Shown here: positions 9,456-18,027 of the stretch, piece after piece
Position numbering within the stretch: position 1 is the stretch's first letter
Layout of the letters: each line of letters begins with the position of its first letter
Assembly (NCBI RefSeq): GCF_024347675.1
Contig: NZ_AP024881.1
Location: forward strand, 2,170,001-2,234,000
Reading direction: 5' to 3'
Length of the DNA: 64,000 nucleotides
Source of the DNA: Vibrio ishigakensis
GTDB taxonomy: Bacteria; Pseudomonadota; Gammaproteobacteria; Enterobacterales; Vibrionaceae
Translations under genes and position numbers: made by a program
Notes under the pieces: model-generated
Databases searched by the model: none
The model's input: only the letters and a program-made list of their open reading frames with translations
Told to the model about the DNA's origin: nothing

Positions 9456-9983
9456 ATGGCAAGCGTAGGTATCTTCTTCGGCAGTGACACAGGTAACACT
9501 GAAGCTGTTGCAAAGATGATTCAAAAACAACTTGGTAAAAAACTGGTTCACGTTCAAGATATTGCAAAAAGCAGCAAAGAAGATATCGATAACTTTGACC
9601 TGCTACTACTAGGTATCCCTACTTGGTATTACGGTGAAGCACAATGTGATTGGGATGACTTTTTCCCAGAGCTTGAAGGCATCGACTTCAGCACCAAACT
9701 AGTAGCGGTATTCGGCTGTGGCGACCAAGAAGACTACGCAGAGTACTTCTGTGATGCAATGGGCACCGTACGTGACATCGTTGAAGCGAAAGGTGGCACT
9801 ATCGTAGGTTACACTCCTACCGAAGGCTATGAGTTTGAAGCATCGAAAGCACTAGTAGACGACGACAACTTCGTAGGTCTATGCATCGATGAAGACCGTC
9901 AGCCAGAACTGACTGACGAGCGCGTTAAAAATTGGGTTGAGCAGATCTACTCTGAGATGTGCCTATCTGAACTGGAAGACTAA
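9456..9983 (+). CDS. fldA: Flavodoxin FldA
   Basis: Soluble FMN electron carrier serving biotin, methionine and radical-SAM enzymes and replacing ferredoxin under iron limitation. It is 175 residues of the long-chain type. The phosphate-binding loop GSDTGNTEAVAK is near residues 9-20, with FMN-stacking loops PTWYYGEAQCDWDD and GCGDQEDYAEYF. The sequence is strongly acidic, as expected. It ends at a tight terminator. fur lies about 0.7 kb downstream, separated by an opposing DUF4442 gene, so the usual fldA-fur neighbourhood is interrupted. Confidence 0.97.
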   Translation: MASVGIFFGSDTGNTEAVAKMIQKQLGKKLVHVQDIAKSSKEDIDNFDLLLLGIPTWYYGEAQCDWDDFFPELEGIDFSTKLVAVFGCGDQEDYAEYFCDAMGTVRDIVEAKGGTIVGYTPTEGYEFEASKALVDDDNFVGLCIDEDRQPELTDERVKNWVEQIYSEMCLSELED

Positions 9984-10001
9984 TTCCAAATTATTCCAAG
10001 A

Positions 10002-10025
10002 AAAGGGACCTTCGGTCCCTTTTTT
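10002..10025 (+). terminator. Rho-independent terminator of fldA
   Basis: Stem AAAGGGACC with a TTCG tetraloop and GGTCCCTTT, followed by T residues. The purine-rich complement also fits termination of the opposing gene that ends at 10033. Confidence 0.9.
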
Positions 10026-10032
10026 ATTGTCT

Positions 10033-10536
10033 TTACGCCGCCTTACTGCGAGAAATATCCGTTACTTGCTTCGCTCGACGCCTGATATAAAGCACCCTTT
10101 CTATCTCAGCCACCACATCCCCGTGTTCATCCTTTACATAAATCACAAAGCTAGGGAAATGCTTATCGCCATTCGCGGTAGCATTACGGATCTGGGCTAT
10201 GATCTCTGGAGATAGCTGAAACTCAGCAGTGAGCTTTCCTCTACCCGGCTTGATATAGTGAATACTCGCCTTACTATCCCAAATCAGATAATCAGGACCA
10301 AACACCCCCATCAACATAAAGGGGTATATAGGGTCTGTCATAGAGAAAATATTGCCGCCGTAAGCGCTGCGATTCGCGTTTTTATTCCACCAGCGGTATT
10401 TCAGCGCCACCTTGGCATAACAAAAATCTTTACTAATAGTTTCAATGCGTATGCCGGAGCCGATAAAAACTGGCCAGCAATTGAATATTCTTTGTACCCA
10501 ATGGGGCTTCATTAACTTGTACCAGCTCGCTTTCAT
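10033..10536 (-). CDS. DUF4442 hotdog-fold protein (thioesterase-like)
   Basis: A 167-residue cytoplasmic protein with the pattern of DUF4442 / YiiD-C-like hotdog proteins. The features are a short N-terminal helix region, RWWNKNANRSAYGGNIFSMTDPIYPFML (the central hotdog helix) and strand-rich KASIHYIKPGRGKLTAEFQ. Hotdog proteins often act on acyl-CoA or acyl-carrier substrates; the substrate here is unknown. It is a single gene between fldA and fur, transcribed against both. It probably shares the fldA terminator from the other side. Confidence 0.75.
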   Translation of the reverse strand: MKASWYKLMKPHWVQRIFNCWPVFIGSGIRIETISKDFCYAKVALKYRWWNKNANRSAYGGNIFSMTDPIYPFMLMGVFGPDYLIWDSKASIHYIKPGRGKLTAEFQLSPEIIAQIRNATANGDKHFPSFVIYVKDEHGDVVAEIERVLYIRRRAKQVTDISRSKAA

Positions 10537-10695
10537 ACCCTTTACGTTAATAAGATGTTAAAATTTAAGTCACTATGCGTGATTTCCCACTGAATTACAA
10601 CGAAAAAACCATACCCCTATCCAAGCTGTGGTTTAATGTTTGTTAGGGTTTCAATATAATGACAATAGCTGAGCTAAAAAACTGTAGGAATTAAC

Positions 10696-11142
10696 ATGCC
10701 AGATAACAATAAGGCCTTAAAGGATGCGGGCTTGAAGGTAACACTACCTCGCTTAAAGATTTTAGAGCTACTGCAACAACCGGGCTGTCAGCATATCAGT
10801 GCTGAAGAGTTATATAAGAAACTGATCGATATCGGCGAAGAGATTGGCTTGGCAACAGTATACCGAGTTCTTAACCAATTTGATGACGCTGGCATTGTCA
10901 CCCGTCACCACTTCGAGGGTGGTAAATCTGTATTTGAACTTGCAACACAAGAGCACCATGACCACCTAGTTTGTCTAGATTGTGGTTCTGTAATCGAGTT
11001 TTCTGATGACCTGATTGAGCAGCGTCAGCACGAAATCGCTGAGAAATACAACATCAACCTGACCAACCACAGCCTATATCTATACGGCCGCTGTGCTACA
11101 GGTGACTGTAAAAACAATCCTAAGGCACATAAGCCTAAGTAA
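10696..11142 (+). CDS. fur: Ferric uptake regulator Fur
   Basis: Fe(II)-responsive repressor of siderophore and iron uptake genes. It is 148 residues, the same length as the E. coli protein. The winged helix (about 10-80) has the recognition segment GLATVYRVLNQFDDAG. The metal region EHHDHLVCLDCG carries Cys93 and Cys96, and the C-terminal pair is Cys133 and Cys138. I could not find a convincing Fur box in its own upstream region. A pilin-like gene starts only 11 bases after the stop. Confidence 0.98.
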   Translation: MPDNNKALKDAGLKVTLPRLKILELLQQPGCQHISAEELYKKLIDIGEEIGLATVYRVLNQFDDAGIVTRHHFEGGKSVFELATQEHHDHLVCLDCGSVIEFSDDLIEQRQHEIAEKYNINLTNHSLYLYGRCATGDCKNNPKAHKPK

Positions 11143-11153
11143 GACCTGCCTAT

Positions 11154-11762
11154 ATGATTAGAGGAAAAGGATTTACTTTAATCGAATTGATCGTGGTGAT
11201 CGTGATTCTCGCCGTGTTGGCGGTGGTTGCTGCGCCACGATTTCTAGATCTTAATAGTGATGCCCGCGAGTCTATGCTCAAAGGGGTAGCCTCTGAACTT
11301 CAACAAGCCATCAATTTTGCTCATCAGCGATGGGTGGTCGAAGGTATCGGCAATGTCGCGGTGGCCAATATGCCTGGCTACGCCGAAGGCACCGACACCA
11401 ATCCAAACAGTAACAGTATCGACAGTCATCTGGATATGAACGATGTTGGTTACCCGATTGGTGTTGATAAAAACCCTCGATTAAGTGCACCGCTCAATAT
11501 TGGGCGAGGCAACAAGGCCTGCTTCTTACTGTGGAACCGACTGCTAGACAGCTCTCTAGTCGCCACCGATAACGCCAATCAGATCGATGACTTTGACATC
11601 TACGCCACACGCCGTCGTGGTGAGGGCGAATTTAGTGGCGCCCAAACACGTTGTGCCTTTATCTATACCAAAGATGGTTTTAGCACCAATCCCAACAATG
11701 CTACACATGTCATCTGGTATGATTCGCGTACAGGCGATATCTCTTACGTCTTAAACGACTAA
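11154..11762 (+). CDS. Type IV pilin-like / pseudopilin protein, orphan
   Basis: Prepilin-type protein of 202 residues. A very short basic leader MIRGKG is followed by FTLIELIVVIVILAVLAVVA, so a prepilin peptidase should cut after Gly6 and methylate Phe. Glu at mature position 5 is present. After the helical spine comes a globular domain with two cysteines (CFLLWN and RCAFIY) that may form the usual disulfide. There are no other pilus genes nearby, so it would depend on an assembly system elsewhere (MSHA, competence or type II secretion). No good ribosome site is visible; translation may be coupled to fur 11 bases upstream. Confidence 0.85.
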   Translation: MIRGKGFTLIELIVVIVILAVLAVVAAPRFLDLNSDARESMLKGVASELQQAINFAHQRWVVEGIGNVAVANMPGYAEGTDTNPNSNSIDSHLDMNDVGYPIGVDKNPRLSAPLNIGRGNKACFLLWNRLLDSSLVATDNANQIDDFDIYATRRRGEGEFSGAQTRCAFIYTKDGFSTNPNNATHVIWYDSRTGDISYVLND

Positions 11763-11780
11763 TATCAAACAGCAGACATA

Positions 11781-11811
11781 AAAAATACCAGCTAATCTAG
11801 CTGGCATTTTT
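11781..11811. terminator. Bidirectional terminator between the pilin gene and glnS
   Basis: CCAGCT / AGCTGG stem with A-run and T-run on opposite sides, so it can serve both the plus-strand pilin gene and minus-strand glnS. Confidence 0.8.
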
Positions 11812-11825
11812 GTATCGAATTTCGC

Positions 11826-13490
11826 TTAGTTGGCGCTGATTTTAGCCCAAGTGTCGCGAAGTCCTACAGTACGGTTAAACACTAGTTTATCGCTAGAGCT
11901 GTCTTTGCTGTCCACACAGAAGTAACCGGTACGTTCGAACTGGAAGCCCTTCTCCGCTTCTGCATTTGCAAGGCTTGGTTCTACCACACCCTCAACGATA
12001 GACAATGAGTCTGGGTTGATAGTCGCTTTAAAGTCTTCCGCTGCCGCAGGGTTAGCTACGGTGAATAGACGGTCATAAACACGGATCTCAGCAGGTACGC
12101 CCTTCTCAGCCGATACCCAGTGGATAACACCTTTAACCTTACGGCCATCAGCAGGGTTCTTACCTAGAGTCTCAGCATCGTAGCTACAGAAGATAGTCGT
12201 TACCTTGCCGTCTTCGTCTTTCTCAATGCGCTCAGCCTTGATCACATAAGCACCACGTAGACGAACCTCTTTACCTAGAACCAAACGCTTGTACTTCTTG
12301 TTTGCTTCTTCGCGGAAATCGTCAGCTTCAATAAAGATCTCGCGAGTAAATGGTACCTCACGGCTACCCATCTCTGGCTTGTTCGGGTGGTTAGCGATTT
12401 CTAGGGTCTCTTCACCTTCGAAGTTTTCGATAACGATCTTAACTGGGTCAAGAACCGCCATCGCGCGCGGAGCGTTCTCGTTAAGGTCATCACGGATGCA
12501 AGACTCAAGCGAGCTGTACTCAATCATGTTCTCTTGCTTAGTCACACCAATACGCTTACAAAACTCACGAATAGACGCAGGAGTGAAACCGCGACGGCGC
12601 AAACCAGAGATGGTCGGCATACGTGGGTCATCCCAACCGTTTACTAGGTTTTCAGATACCAACTGGCTTAGCTTACGCTTAGACATCACGGTATTTTCTA
12701 GGTTTAAACGGCTAAACTCGTACTGACGAGGCTGACACTCGATAGTGATGTTATCCAGAACCCAATCGTAAAGACGACGGTTGTCTTGGAACTCAAGAGT
12801 ACATAGCGAGTGGGTAATGCCTTCCAGCGCATCCGAAATACAGTGGGTGAAGTCGTACATAGGGTAGATGCACCACTTATCACCAGTCTGGTGGTGTGTA
12901 GCAAAACGCACGCGGTAAAGCACAGGATCACGCAGCACCATGAATGAAGATGACATATCGATCTTCGCGCGCAGACACGCCTTGCCTTCCTCGAAGCCAC
13001 CATCACGCATCTTTTCGAATAGCGCTAGGTTCTCTTCTACAGGACGGTTGCGGTATGGACTCTCTTTACCTGGAGCTGTTAGCGTGCCACGGTATTCGCG
13101 GATCTCTTCAGGTGTTAGCTCTTCAACATAAGCTAGACCTTTTTCGATCAGCTCAACTGCGTAGCCGTAAAGCTTATCGAAGTAGTTCGATGAGTAGTGG
13201 ATGTCGCCAGACCAATCAAAGCCAAGCCACTTTACGTCGTTCTTAATAGACTCAACGTATTCAATGTCTTCTTTCTCAGGGTTAGTGTCATCGAAGCGCA
13301 AGTTGCACTGTCCCTGATAATCTTGAGCAATACCAAAGTTAAGACAAATGGATTTAGCGTGGCCGATATGCAGATAGCCGTTTGGCTCTGGCGGGAATCG
13401 GGTATGTACGCTGTTGTGTTTGCCATCCGCTAAATCTTTATCAATGATTTGGCGAATAAAGTTTGATGGACGAGCCTCAGCTTCAGTCAT
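11826..13490 (-). CDS. glnS: Glutaminyl-tRNA synthetase
   Basis: Class I aminoacyl-tRNA synthetase charging tRNA-Gln. It is 554 residues (E. coli 554). The HIGH signature is at 41-44 in [14 protein letters not shown], and the second signature VMSKRKL is near residue 270. C-terminal beta-barrel anticodon-binding domains follow. The start follows GAGGTGTTTAG. It lies downstream of nagE in the same direction but behind a nagE terminator, so it has its own promoter in the 186-base gap. The glnS-nag neighbourhood is shared with enteric bacteria. Confidence 0.98.
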   Translation of the reverse strand: MTEAEARPSNFIRQIIDKDLADGKHNSVHTRFPPEPNGYLHIGHAKSICLNFGIAQDYQGQCNLRFDDTNPEKEDIEYVESIKNDVKWLGFDWSGDIHYSSNYFDKLYGYAVELIEKGLAYVEELTPEEIREYRGTLTAPGKESPYRNRPVEENLALFEKMRDGGFEEGKACLRAKIDMSSSFMVLRDPVLYRVRFATHHQTGDKWCIYPMYDFTHCISDALEGITHSLCTLEFQDNRRLYDWVLDNITIECQPRQYEFSRLNLENTVMSKRKLSQLVSENLVNGWDDPRMPTISGLRRRGFTPASIREFCKRIGVTKQENMIEYSSLESCIRDDLNENAPRAMAVLDPVKIVIENFEGEETLEIANHPNKPEMGSREVPFTREIFIEADDFREEANKKYKRLVLGKEVRLRGAYVIKAERIEKDEDGKVTTIFCSYDAETLGKNPADGRKVKGVIHWVSAEKGVPAEIRVYDRLFTVANPAAAEDFKATINPDSLSIVEGVVEPSLANAEAEKGFQFERTGYFCVDSKDSSSDKLVFNRTVGLRDTWAKISAN

Positions 13491-13623
13491 CTAAACACCT
13501 CGTTAGTATTGTTCTGTAAAGTAATATTTTCTGACCCGCCATTGTATGCTTAACGCTAAATAACCTCAAGAAACCTAGTGCATTGTCAGAGCAAGTTACC
13601 TCTTATATATGGGCGTTTTAGGT

Positions 13624-13650
13624 AAAAAAAATGCCTCCCGAGGGAGGCAT
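13624..13650 (-). terminator. Rho-independent terminator of nagE
   Basis: Perfect stem ATGCCTCCC / GGGAGGCAT with a two-base loop, followed on the minus strand by seven T. Confidence 0.92.
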
Positions 13651-13676
13651 TAGGACAATCATTTTAATCTTATCGA

Positions 13677-15170
13677 TTAAGAAGGAAGTTGAACTGTTGT
13701 TAGGTCAACGTCTGCAGGGATGTTTTTCATCTCACCCGCAATGATTTCAGCCAGTGGGCCAAGGATGATTTGAACGTTGTTTGAACCTAGTTTCACAACA
13801 CCCATCGCACCTAGATCTTTCAATTGCTTCTCGTTGATTACGCTAGTGTCTTTTAGAGTTAGACGTAGACGAGTGATACAAGCATCGATTGTGCTTAGGT
13901 TAGCGTGGCCACCTAGCGCTTTTAGGTACTGCTTAGCTAGCTCAGAAGAGTTCTCAGAACCGCCAGTTGTTGCTGCGCCTTCATCTTCGTCTTCACGACC
14001 TGGAGTCTTAAGACCAAACTTCACGATTACAGTGCGGAACACAGCATAGTAAACACCGAAGAATACTAGACCTTGAACAACAAGCATGTACCAGTTAACT
14101 GCTAGTGGGTTGCGGCTTGATAGAACCAAGTCCACAAGACCTGCAGAGAAACCGAAGCCTGCAATCCACTGCATAGACGCTGCGATGAATACAGACACAC
14201 CAGTTAGGAATGCGTGTAGAACATATAGCGCTGGTGCTAGGAACATGAATGAGAATTCTAGTGGCTCAGTAACACCTGTGAAGAATGATGCGAAGCCTGC
14301 AGCGATCATGATAGAAGCAACTTTTGCTTTGTTCTCAGGTTTAGCCGTGTGGTAGATAGCTAGAGCTGCACCAGGTAGACCGAACATCATGATTGGGAAG
14401 AAGCCCGCTTGATACATACCAGTGATACCCACTGTTGCTGTACCTTCAGCGATAGACTTAGCGCCACCTAGGAAGTTAGGGATGTCGTTAATACCTGCAA
14501 CGTCGAACCAGAACACTGAGTTAAGTGCGTGGTGAAGACCTACAGGGATAAGTAGACGGTTGAAGAATGCATAGATACCCGCACCTGCAGAACCCATACC
14601 TTGGATAGACTCACCGAAGTGTACTAGACCGTCGTAGATTGCAGGCCATACGTACATAAGTACAAAAGATACTGCGATACCCGCTACAGACGTTAGGATA
14701 GGAACCAAACGCTTACCAGAGAAGAACGCTAGTGCTTTGTGCAGTTCAACGTGAGAGAAGCGGTTGTAGATCTCAGCAGAAATAATACCCACTAGGATAC
14801 CAACGAATTGGTTCTGGATCTTACCAAATGCTGCTGGAACAGCATCAGCAGGAATGCCTTGAATCTGAGAAACTGCACCTGGAGAAAGTAGCGTAGTTAC
14901 TACATACATCATTACTAGTGCTGCTAGTGCTGCTGCACCGTCTTTGTCTTTAGACATACCGTAGGCAACACCTACCGCAAATAGCCAAGACATGTTGTCG
15001 ATGATCGCCGCACCAGCTTTGATTAGAAAGCCAGCCAGAGCACTGTTGCCACCCCAACCCGTTGGGTCAATCCAGTAACCAATACCCATTAATATTGCTG
15101 CAGCAGGAAGTGTCGCCACCGGCACCATAAGTGCCTTACCTACCTTTTGAAAGTATCCGAGAATATTCAC
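13677..15170 (-). CDS. nagE: PTS N-acetylglucosamine transporter subunit IIBC
   Basis: Imports GlcNAc with phosphorylation to GlcNAc-6-P. It is 497 residues. An EIIC membrane domain (about 1-370, starting MNILGYFQKVGKALMVPVA) carries the glucose-family segment NRLLIPVGLHHALNSVFWF. An acidic linker and an EIIB domain follow, with the phosphocysteine motif TIDACITRLRLTL. There is no EIIA domain (unlike the longer E. coli NagE), so it should take phosphate from the separate EIIA-Glc (crr, also in this window). It is divergent from nagA-nagC, with NagC and CRP-type sites between. The ribosome site AAAGGAG precedes the ATG. Confidence 0.96.
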   Translation of the reverse strand: MNILGYFQKVGKALMVPVATLPAAAILMGIGYWIDPTGWGGNSALAGFLIKAGAAIIDNMSWLFAVGVAYGMSKDKDGAAALAALVMMYVVTTLLSPGAVSQIQGIPADAVPAAFGKIQNQFVGILVGIISAEIYNRFSHVELHKALAFFSGKRLVPILTSVAGIAVSFVLMYVWPAIYDGLVHFGESIQGMGSAGAGIYAFFNRLLIPVGLHHALNSVFWFDVAGINDIPNFLGGAKSIAEGTATVGITGMYQAGFFPIMMFGLPGAALAIYHTAKPENKAKVASIMIAAGFASFFTGVTEPLEFSFMFLAPALYVLHAFLTGVSVFIAASMQWIAGFGFSAGLVDLVLSSRNPLAVNWYMLVVQGLVFFGVYYAVFRTVIVKFGLKTPGREDEDEGAATTGGSENSSELAKQYLKALGGHANLSTIDACITRLRLTLKDTSVINEKQLKDLGAMGVVKLGSNNVQIILGPLAEIIAGEMKNIPADVDLTTVQLPS

Positions 15171-15288
15171 CTTACACTCCTTTAGAGGAAATTATTTAAT
15201 TCAGCTCTATCTCTACCCTGTCGCTTACCTAAAGCTCAGTGACAAGGAAGATGAAAACTTTTTTTAGCCCACCAATTTAGTCCCTTTC

Positions 15289-15316
15289 ATCATAAGCAGG
15301 TAAATTTGCATCGCAA
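15289..15316 (-). promoter_or_regulatory. Candidate nagE promoter
   Basis: Minus-strand TTGCGA (15311-15316), 16-base spacer, TATGAT (15289-15294). The -35 element lies inside the NagC-type operator, consistent with direct repression. Confidence 0.5.
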
Positions 15317-15321
15317 ATTAA
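15301..15321. promoter_or_regulatory. NagC-type operator 1
   Basis: TAAATTT-GCATCGC-AAATTAA, with a perfect core inverted repeat AATTTGC / GCAAATT at 15303-15319. This is the 21-base TTATTTT-N7-AAAATAA layout known for NagC/Mlc operators. It overlaps the nagE -35 element. Confidence 0.75.
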
Positions 15322-15333
15322 AACCCCATAAAA

Positions 15334-15349
15334 CGTGATGTCTATCATA
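15334..15349. promoter_or_regulatory. CRP-like site
   Basis: CGTGA-TGTCTA-TCATA matches 8 of 10 bases of the TGTGA-N6-TCACA consensus. It lies between the two NagC-type operators, the same arrangement known for the E. coli nagE-nagB spacer. Confidence 0.5.
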
Positions 15350-15394
15350 TGAGGGATGCGAATAGCCCGGTTTTTGTTAGCTCGATCATAAAAC

Positions 15395-15415
15395 TTATTT
15401 CACTATTAAAATTAA
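15395..15415. promoter_or_regulatory. NagC-type operator 2
   Basis: TTATTTC-ACTATTA-AAATTAA fits the TTATTTT-N7-AAAATAA layout with one mismatch in each arm. Its centre (15405) is 94 bases from that of operator 1 (15311), close to nine helical turns, and it lies just before a TATACT -10-like element (15430-15435) for nagA. Confidence 0.6.
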
Positions 15416-15457
15416 CTGCGAATTTGAGTATACTTGCCTATATGCCAAATTTATCCA

Positions 15458-15477
15458 CGTCTTATAGGACGTGCTTG
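15458..15477 (+). repeat. Hairpin in the nagA leader
   Basis: CACGTC / GACGTG inverted repeat around TTATAG, within the ~160-base 5' leader expected upstream of nagA. No T run follows, so it is an RNA structure or protein site rather than a terminator. The rest of the 430-base nagE-nagA spacer holds the operators listed and no gene that I can see. Confidence 0.4.
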
Positions 15478-15600
15478 TACAGCAATAAAATAAGTGGGAC
15501 CACCTGATTTCACGTGCCCTACAAACTGGACAAGGCAAACAGATTCTGTGACTCGCTCCCATGCTGCGGGTTACCAACATAAATTCAGGAGTAATACTCT

Positions 15601-16731
15601 ATGTATGCGTTAACCAACTGCACCCTGTTTACAGGCAGCGATACCCTGTATCAGCACGCGGTCATCATCGATGGCGATACCATAGTAAAGGTATGCCCTC
15701 AGGCTGAACTCGATTCTTCAATCAAGACTATAGACCTAGAAGGCGCAAATGTATCACCAGGCTTTATCGACCTTCAGCTAAACGGCTGTGGGGGCGTGAT
15801 GTTCAACGATGAGATCAACGCTGACACCCTGCAAACCATGCAAGCGGCTAACCAAAAGTCAGGCTGCACAAGTTATCTGCCAACCCTTATCACCTCTTCC
15901 GATGAAGATATGCGTGCAGCTATCACTGCTCAGCGTGAGTTCGAAGCGCAATATGCGAATCAGTCTCTAGGTTTGCACCTTGAGGGCCCATACTTGAACT
16001 TAGCTCGCAAGGGTATTCATACCGAGTCCTACATCCGTCAATCTGATGATGAGATGGTGGACTTTATCTGCGACAACGCAGATGTGGTGGCGAAGGTAAC
16101 CCTAGCGCCAGAGCAAAACAACCCAGAGCACGTTAAAAAGCTGGCCGAGGCAGGGATTGTGGTTTCAATTGGTCACACAAACGCCACCTATCAAGAAGCG
16201 CGCGAAGGCTTTGCCAATGGCATCACCTTTGCTACTCACCTATTTAATGCCATGACACCTATGACAGGTCGTGAGCCAGGTGTTGTGGGCGCTATCTACG
16301 ATACCCCTGAAGTATACGCGGGCATCATCGCCGATGGTTTCCACGTTGATTATGCAAACATCCGCATAGCGCAGCGTGTTAAGGGCGAGAAGCTGGTACT
16401 GGTTACCGATGCTACCGCTCCAGCAGGCGCTGAGATGACAGAGTTCAACTTTGTTGGCAAAACTGTGTATGTAAAAGATGGCAAATGCGTTGGCGCAGAC
16501 GGCACACTCGGTGGCTCAGCTCTGACTATGATTGAAGCGGTAGAGAACTGCGTGAAGCACGTGGGTATCTCTTTGGACGAAACCTTACGTATGGCGAGCC
16601 TGTATCCTGCGAAAGCTATTGGCATAGATCACAAGCTTGGACGCATAAAATCAGGTATGATTGCCAACCTTGCTATTTTTGATAGCAATTTCAAGGTATT
16701 GAACACTGTAGTAAACGGCGAAATGCAATAA
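15601..16731 (+). CDS. nagA: N-acetylglucosamine-6-phosphate deacetylase
   Basis: Removes the acetyl group from GlcNAc-6-P, giving GlcN-6-P, in the amidohydrolase superfamily. It is 376 residues. Metal and catalytic residues are visible: Glu128 in HLEGPYLN, His192 in IGHTNA, His213 in ATHLFNAM and the catalytic Asp270 in [10 protein letters not shown]. The family GLGGSA-like loop appears as TLGGSAL. The ribosome site AGGAG precedes ATG 15601. It forms an operon with nagC 9 bases downstream. No nagB gene is in this stretch; the deaminase must be encoded elsewhere. Confidence 0.97.
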   Translation: MYALTNCTLFTGSDTLYQHAVIIDGDTIVKVCPQAELDSSIKTIDLEGANVSPGFIDLQLNGCGGVMFNDEINADTLQTMQAANQKSGCTSYLPTLITSSDEDMRAAITAQREFEAQYANQSLGLHLEGPYLNLARKGIHTESYIRQSDDEMVDFICDNADVVAKVTLAPEQNNPEHVKKLAEAGIVVSIGHTNATYQEAREGFANGITFATHLFNAMTPMTGREPGVVGAIYDTPEVYAGIIADGFHVDYANIRIAQRVKGEKLVLVTDATAPAGAEMTEFNFVGKTVYVKDGKCVGADGTLGGSALTMIEAVENCVKHVGISLDETLRMASLYPAKAIGIDHKLGRIKSGMIANLAIFDSNFKVLNTVVNGEMQ

Positions 16732-16740
16732 AGGGTAACT

Positions 16741-17961
16741 ATGACTGGCGGACAGATTGGTAACGTAGACTTGGTCAAACAGCTGAACAGCGCAGCTGTC
16801 TATCGCTTGATTGACCAACAAGGCCCAATATCACGAATTCAGATCGCTGAATTGAGTCACCTTGCACCTGCAAGTGTCACAAAGATCACCCGCCAGTTGT
16901 TAGAGTTTGGCTATATCCAAGAGGTGGCTCAGCAAGCCTCCACTGGTGGTCGTCGTGCCATCTCTCTAAAGACACAAGTTACTCAGTTCCACACCATAGC
17001 GGTACGTATCGGTCGTGACTATCTACAGCTTTCACTGCATGATCTAAGCGGTGCGGTGTTGGCGCAAGATGAGTCTTCGATTCAGTATCGCGACCAAGGC
17101 GAATTGGTTGGACAATTGTTCGACAAAATCGCCCTGTTTAAAGCCTCTAACGAAGCGCGTATTCAACAGCTTATCGCTATCGGTGTCATCCTTCCTGGTC
17201 TGGTAAACCCAGTGCAAGGAGAGGTGGAATATATGCCGAATACCAAGATAGACGACCTGCCTCTGGCTAAGATGCTAAAAGAAGAGTTCAAGGTTGAGTC
17301 TTTCGTGGGGAACGACATCCGCGCTATGGCACTGGCAGAGCACTACTTTGGCGCAACCCGAGATTGCAACGACTCTGTAATGATCAGTGTTCACCGTGGT
17401 ACGGGCTCTGGCATCATATCTGGTGGTCAGGTATTCCTTGGTAGCAACCGTAACGTGGGTGAAATCGGCCATATTCAGGTGGACCCTCTTGGTGAGCAGT
17501 GCCAGTGTGGCAACTTTGGCTGTCTTGAGACCATCGCTGCTAACCCAGCTATCGTGAAAGGCGTAAAAGCGCGCCTGGCCCAAGGCTATAGCTCTTCTCT
17601 TGCCGATGAAGCGAACATAGATATAGATACCATCTGTGAACACGCACTAAATGGCGACGCCTTGGCTACCCAAAGCATAGTGCGCGTGGGAGATCAGCTA
17701 GGTAAAGCAGTCGCCATCGTTATCAACCTATTCAACCCCGAGAAGATCGTCATTGCAGGTCATATTACCAAGGCCAAAGAGATCCTCTTCCCGGCTATCC
17801 AACGCAATGTGGTGAGTCAGTCGTTGACCGCTTTCCACAAAGACCTACCTATAGTTTCATCGGATCTTGAACTGCAACCAACCATGGGTGCCTTCGCTAT
17901 CGTAAAACGAGCCATGCTAAATGGGATCTTGTTACAAAAATTAATGGATTCCGCACAATAA
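16741..17961 (+). CDS. nagC: NagC, ROK-family GlcNAc-6-P-responsive repressor
   Basis: Transcriptional repressor of amino-sugar genes, released by GlcNAc-6-P. It is 406 residues. An N-terminal winged helix-turn-helix (about 17-56, QGPISRIQIAELSHLAPASV) is followed by a ROK sugar-kinase-like domain. The ROK zinc site is intact: His244 in GEIGHIQVDP and Cys254, Cys256 and Cys261 in CQCGNFGCLE. It lies 9 bases after nagA, and likely acts on the two operators in the nagE-nagA spacer and possibly on the similar box before ptsH. Mlc is the close alternative, but the nag context favours NagC. Confidence 0.94.
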   Translation: MTGGQIGNVDLVKQLNSAAVYRLIDQQGPISRIQIAELSHLAPASVTKITRQLLEFGYIQEVAQQASTGGRRAISLKTQVTQFHTIAVRIGRDYLQLSLHDLSGAVLAQDESSIQYRDQGELVGQLFDKIALFKASNEARIQQLIAIGVILPGLVNPVQGEVEYMPNTKIDDLPLAKMLKEEFKVESFVGNDIRAMALAEHYFGATRDCNDSVMISVHRGTGSGIISGGQVFLGSNRNVGEIGHIQVDPLGEQCQCGNFGCLETIAANPAIVKGVKARLAQGYSSSLADEANIDIDTICEHALNGDALATQSIVRVGDQLGKAVAIVINLFNPEKIVIAGHITKAKEILFPAIQRNVVSQSLTAFHKDLPIVSSDLELQPTMGAFAIVKRAMLNGILLQKLMDSAQ

Positions 17962-18027
17962 CAGTTACTTTCAGCCTAATATTTGTGGTTGAATGTGCGC
18001 GAATTTTGTAACAGTTAGCAGGGTAAT

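Noticed and set aside
10560..10695. Fur box in the fur promoter region
   Set aside because: Searched by eye for the 19-base GATAATGATTATCATTATC-type repeat; no convincing match.
12289..13433. Several plus-strand ORFs within glnS
   Set aside because: Antisense shadows of a full-length glnS; serine/arginine-rich composition typical of such shadows.
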